From the NCBI GenBank assembly GCA_027718005.1, contig JALLOP010000029.1:1-14137 (forward strand): DNA of 14,137 nt, read 5' to 3'. Within the stretch, counting starts at the first letter, position 1. Each line of letters starts with the position of its first letter. Below are positions 1-6,475 of this stretch, piece after piece. A program made the position numbers and the translations under genes. Below the pieces are notes generated by a model that made no database searches, had not been told where the DNA came from, and saw nothing but the letters and a program-made list of their open reading frames with translations. This DNA comes from Patescibacteria group bacterium AH-259-L07. GTDB taxonomy: Bacteria; Patescibacteriota; Patescibacteriia; UBA2591; UBA6264.

Positions 1-10
1 CCTTTATTTC

Positions 11-1261
11 TTAAGCTTTAAAGCCTTCTGGAACAAGCGCGGTAAGGGTATGTTGATCAGTTAAATATTTCTGAGCTGTCTCTTGAACATCTTGCTTGGT
101 AATTCCCTTAATATATTCAGGAGATTTTCTAAAGTCATAGGGCAGGTTATCAAACTCTTGTAAGAGTATATTTCTCGCTCGTGTTTCCAAAAGTTCTAAA
201 TTATCACAATCCACAGAAATGAGTTTATTTTTTGTTTTTCTTAGCTCTTTATCAGTAACAGGATTCATTTTTAAATCTTCAAATTCATTTAAAATAATTT
301 CCTTGGTTTCGGTAAATCGTTTTGGATCAAATCCATAAACATAGACAAAAAAATGGCCTACGTCTCCAAAACTCGCCAGCCAGCTTCCGACTACATTACC
401 AATATCTCGTTCTGTCCTCAATCTTTGAAACAACCGGCAAGAAAATCCGCTTGATAATATGCCATCCAATAATTTTAGTTTGTGAACATCCCGGCATCTA
501 GCCCCCGGGACCTTAAATCCTAAATTGAGATAGATAGAATTGACACTCCCACGAGTTTCAAATTTTTCCAATGATTGATTATCCACAGCTACTTTTAAAT
601 TTTGACACGGGTATTCTCTTAGCTCAAGCTTAGCAAATGTTTTGTTTATTTCGTTCTCTAACTCCTCTTGGTCAAATTTGCCGACAACGACAATAGTCAT
701 ATTATTGGGAACATAAAACCTTTGCTTAAAATTTTCCAACTCCTCTTTTTGTATAGCAGCCATAGATTTTTCTGTTCCGGCAATCGGTCTTTGAAAGGAC
801 GTTCCCTTAAATAGAGTGGGGAGAAAAATATATCTATACACGTACTCACGTGGACTCTCAATGTCACGGCGAATCTCAGTTAAAATTTCCTCTTCTCGCT
901 CTCGCTCAAACTCATGCTCATCATATTCAAAATTAGTTGCTGCCTGATAGAAAATTTCTAGAGCTTCGCTAATTTTATTCGGGAGTGATCTGGTATAAAA
1001 AACAGTTCTCCTTCGACTCGTAAAAGCCTTGAGTGAGGTTCCGGCAGCTTCCAGATCTTCAACAATCTGTTTGGCAGATCGGTATGGATTACTTTTAAAC
1101 AGCATATGCTCATTAAAATGACTAGCGCCATTAAGCTGATCATTTTCATTGACCGATCCTACCCCAACTCCTACAAAAAGGACGGCCTTCTCAGCATCGG
1201 ATCTTTTCTCAGTTAAGAGAACAAGACCATTTTTAAACTCTTTCCTTTCTATTCCTTGCAT
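11..1261 (-). CDS. M16 family zinc metallopeptidase (insulinase-like)
   Basis: A 416-residue protein with the inverted zinc-binding motif of M16 peptidases: HFNEH at residues 48-52 (zinc ligands His48 and His52, catalytic Glu51). The third ligand fits Glu129 in LTEIRRDIESP, 77 residues after the second His, the usual M16 spacing. A second, non-catalytic M16 domain follows, with the short VYGFDPKRF stretch in its middle. Length is normal for single-chain bacterial M16B enzymes, which act as dimers or pair with an inactive partner; no partner gene is visible here. The start is placed at the ATG at 1261 because GGAGGA lies just upstream; a longer frame opens at 1333 but would begin inside the promoter. 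No signal peptide is seen, so it is probably cytoplasmic. Substrate unknown; peptide degradation or processing is the family role. Confidence 0.9.
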   Translation of the reverse strand: MQGIERKEFKNGLVLLTEKRSDAEKAVLFVGVGVGSVNENDQLNGASHFNEHMLFKSNPYRSAKQIVEDLEAAGTSLKAFTSRRRTVFYTRSLPNKISEALEIFYQAATNFEYDEHEFEREREEEILTEIRRDIESPREYVYRYIFLPTLFKGTSFQRPIAGTEKSMAAIQKEELENFKQRFYVPNNMTIVVVGKFDQEELENEINKTFAKLELREYPCQNLKVAVDNQSLEKFETRGSVNSIYLNLGFKVPGARCRDVHKLKLLDGILSSGFSCRLFQRLRTERDIGNVVGSWLASFGDVGHFFVYVYGFDPKRFTETKEIILNEFEDLKMNPVTDKELRKTKNKLISVDCDNLELLETRARNILLQEFDNLPYDFRKSPEYIKGITKQDVQETAQKYLTDQHTLTALVPEGFKA

Positions 1262-1304
1262 AGTTCCTCCGTGTTGTAACGAACAATCGTCAAATACAAT
1301 TATT

Positions 1305-1333
1305 AGTATATTAATTTCAAAAATATATGTCAA
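1305..1333 (-). promoter_or_regulatory. Sigma70-type promoter of the M16 peptidase gene
   Basis: Read on the minus strand: a perfect TTGACA (1333-1328), a 17-bp spacer and TATACT (1310-1305). The leader to the ATG at 1261 is about 35 nt and holds the GGAGGA ribosome-binding site. Confidence 0.8.
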
Positions 1334-1356
1334 TACCTAATTAAAAATGTCTAATT

Positions 1357-1383
1357 AAAAAATGCTCCTCGTATAGGGAGCAG
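1357..1383 (-). terminator. Rho-independent terminator after the CDP-alcohol transferase gene
   Basis: On the minus strand GCTCC and GGAGC pair around an 8-nt loop and are followed at once by six T residues. It lies about 30 bp after the stop of the gene at 1412 and before the M16 promoter, so the two genes are separate transcription units. Confidence 0.75.
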
Positions 1384-1411
1384 CTCAAACTATTTTCCCC
1401 TAAAAATATTC

Positions 1412-1993
1412 TTATTTCAACGCCTTTCGATACATAAAAAAACTAATAAAGCCTAAAATAACTGAAGCATAGAGTACATATTGTGCAATGATTGGCAAGA
1501 GCGGCTGTGATACAACCGCATGTAATAAAAGAAGGCTAACGCCTACGGACTGCAAAAACATCTTATACTTGCCCGGTCTTACGTGCTCAACTACATAACG
1601 CTTTTCCTGATACTTTTTAATATATACACCAACCAGAAGGAATGTCTCAGGAATTAACATTGCAACAAATACATGCCAATGAAGATATTGCAATACTACC
1701 ACTGCTGCCGTGGTAAAAATCAATAACTTATCAGCAATAGAATCATAAAACCTTCCCCAGTCAGTAATTTTATTTTTTGTCCTCGCCAGCGCCCCATCAA
1801 CTGCATCTGAGAGAGCTGCTACAATAAAAAGTCCTAATGCAATATCATAACGATTTAATGAGAGAAACAAAATAATAAACGGTATGCTCACAAACCGAAA
1901 CATCGTAATCTGATTGGGCGTAATCGGATCAGGAAGAAACTTTAAAATTGTTGCCGCAATTAATTTGTCGAGCCATTTACCTTTTTTTTCCAT
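1412..1993 (-). CDS. CDP-alcohol phosphatidyltransferase (PgsA-like)
   Basis: A 193-residue integral membrane protein with the complete family signature D-x2-D-G-x2-A-R-x8-G-x3-D-x3-D: Asp63, Asp66, Gly67, Ala70, Arg71, Gly80, Asp84 and Asp88. These aspartates bind the metal and the CDP-linked lipid. Hydrophobic segments lie near residues 15-48, 50-62, 92-125 and 147-187, as in six-helix members. The family moves a phosphatidyl group from CDP-diacylglycerol to an alcohol. With gpsA in the same window, phosphatidylglycerophosphate synthase is a reasonable guess, but the signature does not fix the acceptor. There is no clear SD before the ATG at 1993. The gene has its own promoter and terminator. 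Confidence 0.88.
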   Translation of the reverse strand: MEKKGKWLDKLIAATILKFLPDPITPNQITMFRFVSIPFIILFLSLNRYDIALGLFIVAALSDAVDGALARTKNKITDWGRFYDSIADKLLIFTTAAVVVLQYLHWHVFVAMLIPETFLLVGVYIKKYQEKRYVVEHVRPGKYKMFLQSVGVSLLLLHAVVSQPLLPIIAQYVLYASVILGFISFFMYRKALK

Positions 1994-2012
1994 GCGAGAA
2001 AAATTAATGTGC

Positions 2013-2090
2013 GAGAATTATTTATAATTCGAGCAGTCTCGCGACTTACATCGCTCACATTATTATAGCCATAAATATAAAAAAGGGCAA
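2013..2090 (-). promoter_or_regulatory. Promoter and leader hairpin of the CDP-alcohol transferase gene
   Basis: On the minus strand TTGCCC (2090-2085), a 17-bp spacer and TATAAT (2067-2062). The roughly 60-nt leader contains an inverted repeat, GAATTAT and its complement (2015-2030), which can fold between the start of the transcript and the start codon. Confidence 0.65.
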
Positions 2091-2325
2091 GTGCCAGACT
2101 TGTCTCATGCAAGATGAGCGTGAAATAGACCCCGCTTTCTCACGCAAGATGAGCCCCAAATGTGGGAACTCACCTTGCGTTGTTGTGTGAGTTGTGGATA
2201 ATTGAAATATGGCTATACATATGCGCAGAGCATAACTCAGAGTTGCACGGTGTGAAATGACAATCGATTATTGTACCCGCAAGAGAAATATTCTCTACGT
2301 AAGGGGTTCCCCCGTACGTGTGTGA
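2091..2325. other. Intergenic stretch without a gene
   Basis: No credible coding frame on either strand. It holds the CTCA/TGAG hairpin repeats (2104-2179), one match to a consensus DnaA box (TGTGGATAA, 2193-2201) and otherwise nothing I can assign. Confidence 0.5.
2104..2179. repeat. Short hairpin repeats with GCAAGATGAG
   Basis: CTCATGCAAGATGAG (2104-2118) and CTCACGCAAGATGAG (2139-2153) are 14/15 identical, and each can form a small CTCA/TGAG hairpin. A third, inverted copy, CTCACCTTGCG (2169-2179), pairs with the second to make a longer imperfect hairpin (2143-2179): CGCAAG/CTTGCG, TGAG/CTCA and CCC/GGG with small mismatches. Confidence 0.65.
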
Positions 2326-2356
2326 AAAAAGGAAAAAGACAGTCCCGAGGACTATC
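2326..2356 (-). terminator. Terminator after the alanine-rich membrane protein
   Basis: On the minus strand GATAGTCC and GGACTGTC pair fully (one G-U pair) around a UCG loop, followed by a T-rich run. On the plus strand the same site has a C/A mismatch, so minus-strand use is favoured. Confidence 0.7.
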
Positions 2357-2392
2357 TTTTCTTTTGAAAACGTGTTTTGTTTCGCTGTTATG

Positions 2393-2812
2393 CTATCGCA
2401 TTTTTATGAATCCAGTACGCGCCATCAATATTATACCTCCTAAAGTAAAGCCTATACCTGAAGGCAGTAGGACTGTAAACAAGGCAGAAAATGATTCTGT
2501 TGGTTCTTCTTTTTGGTATTTTTCTGCGGCGAACGCGGTGGACGCAAGGGCGAGCGCGGCGATCACGGCGGACCCAACGGCATACGCTGCGGACGCAGCG
2601 ACGAGCGCAAGGGCGAGCGCGGCGAACATGGCAGCGAGCGCGATGGCGGGATTTGAACGGGCGAGCTCTTCGACAAACACGAAAGCGAAAGCGGTGATCA
2701 CGGCGAACGCAAGGGCGAGCACCATATCCTCAGTTACCCTATAAACAATCAGCGCAATAACTGCCTGAACACTGAAAATAATCGCATTGTGTTTCCATGC
2801 TTTTTTAAACAT
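2393..2812 (-). CDS. Alanine-rich small membrane protein, unknown function
   Basis: I do not recognise a family. The 139-residue product starts with a basic stretch (FKKAWKH), then has hydrophobic segments near residues 9-28, 31-47, 55-95 and 107-131. Residues 30-95 are dominated by Ala, Val, Leu and Phe. The DNA for that part (about 2520-2720) is much richer in GC than its surroundings and is built of near-repeats of GCAAGGGCGAGCGCGGCGA, so the low-complexity helix region has probably expanded by slippage. Reality as a gene is supported by AGGAGG at 2827-2822, a consensus promoter and a terminator, all in register with this strand. Long open frames on the opposite strand here are by-products of the repeat. 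A membrane location is expected. Confidence 0.72.
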   Translation of the reverse strand: MFKKAWKHNAIIFSVQAVIALIVYRVTEDMVLALAFAVITAFAFVFVEELARSNPAIALAAMFAALALALVAASAAYAVGSAVIAALALASTAFAAEKYQKEEPTESFSALFTVLLPSGIGFTLGGIILMARTGFIKMR

Positions 2813-2876
2813 TGGTTGATTCCTCCTATTTTTTTTTGTATTGTGAAATAACCACTATTACGTAATCTTATCATAT

Positions 2877-2905
2877 ATTGTAACATATTTAATTTTTTTT
2901 GTCAA
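2877..2905 (-). promoter_or_regulatory. Sigma70-type promoter of the alanine-rich protein gene
   Basis: On the minus strand TTGACA (2905-2900), a 17-bp A/T-rich spacer and TACAAT (2882-2877). The leader to the ATG at 2812 is about 58 nt and carries the AGGAGG site. Confidence 0.8.
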
Positions 2906-2908
2906 GAG

Positions 2909-2930
2909 CAATGTGGTTACAATGTGGTTA
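2909..2930 (-). promoter_or_regulatory. Tandem 11-bp repeat next to the -35 box (possible activator site)
   Basis: CAATGTGGTTA occurs twice head-to-tail (2909-2919, 2920-2930), ending three bases before the -35 box at 2905. The 11-bp period is one helical turn, so both copies face the same side of the DNA. A related, inverted TAACCACTATT lies downstream of the -10 box near 2849-2860. No regulator is identified. Confidence 0.4.
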
Positions 2931-2934
2931 CATT

Positions 2935-3153
2935 ACCAAATTCAATGTGTACCTGAACTATCATCGTCCGTGTGGCTTTGCAACTGTTATCACAGATAAA
3001 CGATGAAAACAAAAGAAAACGTATCCTCATGACCAGTACCAAACGCCGTATGAGCAATTGAAATCATTAAAATATGCAGACAGGTATTTAAAAAAGGTCA
3101 TGACTTTTGAAAAACTTGACGTCATTGCTTCTCAATATAGTAACAACGAGTAG
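2935..3153 (+). pseudogene. Decayed C-terminal fragment of a DDE integrase-type transposase
   Basis: Translation from 2935 gives a stretch with FNVYLNYHRPCGF, then TPYEQLKSL and YADRYLKKG. It is broken by TGA at 3004-3006 and by a frame change near 3099, after which TFEKLDVIASQYSNNE runs to TAG at 3151. The YHRPCGF core and the K-L-Y-A-x-x-Y-L tail are what I expect at the C-terminal end of IS481-like (integrase core) transposases. The catalytic region is missing, so this is inactive debris. Family assignment is from memory. Confidence 0.65.
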
Positions 3154-3167
3154 GAAATCTGACGTCT

Positions 3168-3293
3168 AATCTGTATGAACTCAATCGTGCACTTAAGTAA
3201 TATCTTGAAACGTTTAACACATTTAGACCACATCAAGCACTGAATTGCCTTACGCCCATAGAGTATTATATTACTCGTTTTGTTAAGAATTAA
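3168..3293 (+). pseudogene. Second decayed integrase-type transposase fragment
   Basis: The frame 3168-3293 reads NLYELNRALK, an in-frame TAA at 3198-3200, then YLETFNTFRPHQALNCLTP followed by IEYYITRF and a stop. FNTFRPHQAL with a following L-T-P-x-E-Y is the classic C-terminal end of the rve/IS3-IS481 integrase core. It corresponds to the YHRPCGF part of the fragment at 2935, so two different transposase copies have left their tails side by side. A possible element end (GGACTTGTGCAGGGGAGACA) lies just after it at 3311-3330. Confidence 0.65.
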
Positions 3294-3347
3294 GGTGTAC
3301 TACTATGGGTGGACTTGTGCAGGGGAGACAAACACGTTTGCGAACTA

Positions 3348-5714
3348 TCAATAAGCTGTGTTTTTAATTATATACTCTAACAAATCTCTTGGGAATAAAG
3401 AGGGCTTTTCTGCCAAAGCTTGCTGATAAAATACAGTTGATGGAGTTAAAGCGGGCAGAGTGTTAATTTCAATAACAAGTATATTCCCGGTATCAACGTG
3501 AACGAATATATCAATACGCGAATATCCCTTAATGCCCACTGCTCGTGCAACTGCTTCTACCCGGTTTTTTATTTTTGCAATAGTTGATGACTTGATCACT
3601 TCTTGTGGCGGCGGGGTAATATTTATACCAGTACCTCCTTGAAACTTTTCTTCAACCGTTAATACTTCTCCTTCAGCAATAGTAATGCTTGGATTAAGCG
3701 CTTTAATCTTTTTATCTTTTTCAATAATACCAATTGTTGTTTCAATCCATCCGCTGCGTGGATAGTATTTTAATTTATTACCTCTTACTCTCAAAACATC
3801 TGTCTCAATATATTTCTCAAAAATCAAATCTTCTGACATTATAGTTGGCATTTCGATATGGTCCAATTGTTTCCGGAAACTATTTTTTGGGATAAAAGGA
3901 GCCGCAGAGGCGAGAAAATCTAGATATCTTTTGAGATCATTGGAGGAATATAAATGCACCACCCCTGAAGAACACCCATCTGCACGCGGCTTAACAATTA
4001 ATGTCCTCGCCGAAAGTTCTTTGCACGCTTTCCTCCAAAAACCTCTTATCTTATTGTCTCCAAATTTCGTTAATTCCACAGTTTTCACAAGTTGGCATGG
4101 AATTGAACCTACGCCTTCGATCTTCAAATTTTTAATAAACTGTGAAGTTGCCCACTTGTCAATGCAAAGACGCGAAACATCTTCGCCAGGACCGTTAAAT
4201 TTAACTCCTTTTTCAGTAAGCAGTTTTTGAATATTCCCGTTTTCTCCATCACCCCCATGGAGTGCAATAAATATAAACTCAGAGTCTTTAATAAATTCGC
4301 TCATCGTTAATTTCTTTGGCTCAAAAAATTCTGCATGGGGTTTACTACCTAAGAACCCCAGTCTAAATCTTGCTCTCTGTTCAAAATCATTGAACTGCTT
4401 CATGGATAGGTAATAATTTTTACAATTCTCTATAATCTCCTCCACGGTATGGTTCAACGCTAAATGATATGGCAGCTGCCACACACCCCCTTTCGTATCA
4501 AGTAGATAGGGATGCGGTTCGTATCTTTGTGATCTTCGCAACTTCAACCAAACATTTGTTCCACTCATCAGTGATACTTGCCTCTCTGAATTGTCGCCTC
4601 CAAAAATAATATGCACAGGCTTACGTTTTTTGTGTTGAGAAAGGCTCTCTTTCGGAAATTTAATACCATAACGACGGCACGCATTTTGAAGGATATGTCT
4701 TAACACCTCAGAGTGTGTCATGCCTACACGGGAAGCTTGCTGAAACAAAAAACTATTTTGCTCCATTCCGCTTACCGGATTAAAGTCACAAAACCATATA
4801 TTACCATTAGGCAACATCCATCCATCAAATCGTGAAAAATCTCGCATGCCAAATAATGCAAACAGTTGTTCTGCTTGAGTCTGAATTTTTTCTATGGTGC
4901 TGGCATCGAACCTTGGCGGGCAGTGCCATATTACTTGACGTGTGGGAAGATATTTCTTTCGGAAGTCAAATATTTGATTTTCAGTGTAGTCGGTTTCAAT
5001 TTCCGTTGGCGGCAACGTAACAGGGAGCCCAAAACGATTTTCCAAAATAATCGCCGTAAACTCTATCCCCTGGGCAAATGGTTCGATCACCACACGCGTA
5101 TCCATGCGTTTTGAAAAAAGTAACTGTGCTTTCTCTAGCGCCTCCTGAGGTGAGGAAACAGAAAATACACCTATACTCGAACCTCCGCTTGCTGGTTTTA
5201 CCACCGCGCGCCGAATCTTATGTTTGTTAAAAAACGTTTGTATAATCTGCCTGTGATCATTATGGTATATTTTTAACACTACTGAGGGCAAGGTAAAAAA
5301 ACCGTGTTTTTTAAGATAATAATTCGCCTTAAATTTATCAAACGCATATTTACATGTTTTTGAGCTTGAGCCCACAAATGGTATATCATGTTTTTCAAAA
5401 AAACGTTGAACCCCTCCGTCTTCGCCATACGGTCCATGCATAACCGGGAACGCAATCGCAACGGTCCTTAAAAGGTCAACAAATTTTTTTTCTGTTAATG
5501 GTTGTGCGGTTTGATGAAGTTTAAAATCAAAATCAGAAGGTGTATTAGAATATAATTGAGCTGGTGATATTTTATATGGCTTTTTTTTAAAATCTAAATA
5601 AATAGGTACTATTTCAATATCATCCGAGCTCAGATGATCAAGCACTGATCGAGCTGAATTTAATGAAATACCCCGTTCTAATGACGGACCACCACATAAT
5701 AGTGCTACTTTCAT
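3348..5714 (-). CDS. ddl: Tandem-fused D-alanine--D-alanine ligase (two Ddl modules)
   Basis: A 788-residue protein containing two full Ddl/ATP-grasp enzymes; ordinary Ddl is 300-370 residues. Module 1 (about 1-350) has GGPSLER with the substrate-binding Glu13, HGPYGEDG (94-100), VVKPASGGSSIGV with Lys173 and the two serines, FDFRKKY with Tyr255, Asp297, and the metal site DFNPVSGM (Asp310, Asn312; Asp replaces the usual Glu). Module 2 (about 366-788) has GGDNSER (Glu377), LHGGDGENG, VKPRADGCSSGV (Lys575), VEEKFQGGTGINITPPP with Phe691 where module 1 has Tyr255, Asp735 and IEINTLP (Glu749, Asn751). Ddl makes the D-Ala-D-Ala dipeptide for peptidoglycan in the cytoplasm. Both modules look potentially active, and module 2 may accept a different second substrate. 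The ATG at 5714 is preferred over a TTG at 5726; neither has an SD. Confidence 0.92.
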   Translation of the reverse strand: MKVALLCGGPSLERGISLNSARSVLDHLSSDDIEIVPIYLDFKKKPYKISPAQLYSNTPSDFDFKLHQTAQPLTEKKFVDLLRTVAIAFPVMHGPYGEDGGVQRFFEKHDIPFVGSSSKTCKYAFDKFKANYYLKKHGFFTLPSVVLKIYHNDHRQIIQTFFNKHKIRRAVVKPASGGSSIGVFSVSSPQEALEKAQLLFSKRMDTRVVIEPFAQGIEFTAIILENRFGLPVTLPPTEIETDYTENQIFDFRKKYLPTRQVIWHCPPRFDASTIEKIQTQAEQLFALFGMRDFSRFDGWMLPNGNIWFCDFNPVSGMEQNSFLFQQASRVGMTHSEVLRHILQNACRRYGIKFPKESLSQHKKRKPVHIIFGGDNSERQVSLMSGTNVWLKLRRSQRYEPHPYLLDTKGGVWQLPYHLALNHTVEEIIENCKNYYLSMKQFNDFEQRARFRLGFLGSKPHAEFFEPKKLTMSEFIKDSEFIFIALHGGDGENGNIQKLLTEKGVKFNGPGEDVSRLCIDKWATSQFIKNLKIEGVGSIPCQLVKTVELTKFGDNKIRGFWRKACKELSARTLIVKPRADGCSSGVVHLYSSNDLKRYLDFLASAAPFIPKNSFRKQLDHIEMPTIMSEDLIFEKYIETDVLRVRGNKLKYYPRSGWIETTIGIIEKDKKIKALNPSITIAEGEVLTVEEKFQGGTGINITPPPQEVIKSSTIAKIKNRVEAVARAVGIKGYSRIDIFVHVDTGNILVIEINTLPALTPSTVFYQQALAEKPSLFPRDLLEYIIKNTAY

Positions 5715-5750
5715 AATATTTTGCAAAAAATAAAAGTATTATTACCCTTT

Positions 5751-5779
5751 ATTTTAACTAAATAATTCCCTTTTGTCAA
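5751..5779 (-). promoter_or_regulatory. Sigma70-type promoter of the fused ddl gene
   Basis: On the minus strand TTGACA (5779-5774), a 17-bp spacer and TAAAAT (5756-5751). Transcription would begin about 30 nt before the ATG, giving a short leader without an SD. Confidence 0.75.
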
Positions 5780-5813
5780 AAATATTGCTGTGGATATTAA
5801 AAAGTTTGCAAAT

Positions 5814-5831
5814 TTTTGTTTTAAAACAAAA
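5814..5831. repeat. Perfect 18-bp palindrome between cupin and ddl
   Basis: TTTTGTTTTAAAACAAAA is fully self-complementary. It lies 83 bp after the cupin stop and 35 bp upstream of the ddl -35 box. It could be an operator or a weak AT-only hairpin; the T runs are too poor in GC stem to call a terminator. Confidence 0.5.
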
Positions 5832-5921
5832 GCGCAGCAATTAATGCTACACTTGCTTGTCTTTCAAATATTAGATAAACGACCTTGCCCCCATGCTTTT
5901 TCAAATTTTGGTGTATCAGAA

Positions 5922-6266
5922 TTAGTCAACATATACTCTTTTTTCTCTATCAAATCTTGGGGATGCAATAGCGAGGAGCGTAAGACCTTTTAAATTCTTA
6001 TATTTTGTCCCCTTTGGTAAGACTAGGCAATCTCCTTTTTTAATACGATATTCTTTGTCGCTCATTACACAGGTGCCCTTGCCCTCGAGAACATAATACA
6101 CAACATTGCTTTCAGCATCATATCCTAGTCGTATATCATCGCTAACCTTTCGTACCTTAGCCATACTAAAATATGGCCACTTATCAGTATTTAAAATATG
6201 CACGACCCTTGTAGCGCCATAATCTTTTTCTTTAAGACGTTCTGATCTAATAATCTTTGGTTTCAT
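5922..6266 (-). CDS. Small single-domain cupin protein
   Basis: A 114-residue protein with a single cupin beta-barrel. The best match is the second cupin motif region, YYVLEGKGTCVM then YRIKKGDCLVLPKGTKYKN, where G-D-x-x-x-x-P-x-G is diagnostic. The first motif normally carries the metal-binding H-x-H. Here the matching stretch is DAESNVVYYVLEG, with no histidines, so it probably does not bind metal and may be a sugar- or ligand-binding cupin or a structural one. The ATG at 6266 is chosen over a TTG at 6275; neither has an SD. No clear promoter was found upstream; the 60 bp before it are extremely A/T-rich. It lies downstream of gpsA on the same strand, separated by the DUF457 remnant. Function unknown. 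Confidence 0.78.
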   Translation of the reverse strand: MKPKIIRSERLKEKDYGATRVVHILNTDKWPYFSMAKVRKVSDDIRLGYDAESNVVYYVLEGKGTCVMSDKEYRIKKGDCLVLPKGTKYKNLKGLTLLAIASPRFDREKRVYVD

Positions 6267-6330
6267 ATATAACAAATTAATAAATAAATTAACATCGGGT
6301 ACTAATTTTATTTGTTAATTTTGTTCTAAA

Positions 6331-6475
6331 GGATAAAAAAATTAAAAATAACAATACTGTGGTAACGAGTTCGCATTTTGAAAAATATGAGATGGGGCAT
6401 TTGATGTTTAATTTATAGGGGTAAAGCAGATAAAAATATGAGTTATCAAGTAAATCTATAATTAAATGACTCAAA
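6331..6475 (-). pseudogene. Truncated copy of the 3' end of the DUF457 gene
   Basis: The DNA 6339-6470 is a close copy of about 7715-7845, the 3' part of the DUF457/YdjM-like gene. Read in the matching frame it gives HLIIDLLDNSYFYLLYPYKL and then KCPISYFSKCELVTTVLLFL, against HLILDLLDSSDFYPLYPYKL and KCPISYFSKYELVTTVLLFL in the intact gene. The copy has no start and has lost the original stop. Its upstream end lies inside the 3' end of gpsA, which it overlaps in a different frame. Confidence 0.85.

Noticed and set aside
1149..1340. 63-residue plus-strand frame
   Set aside because: Antisense to the M16 gene start and its promoter, with no coding features.
2271..2744. 157-residue open frame on the plus strand
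   Set aside because: It is antisense to the alanine-rich gene, exists because of the GC-rich repeats, and has no SD or promoter of its own.
5790..5993. 67-residue plus-strand frame after the ddl promoter
   Set aside because: No SD or recognisable product, and it overlaps the cupin 3' end in antisense.
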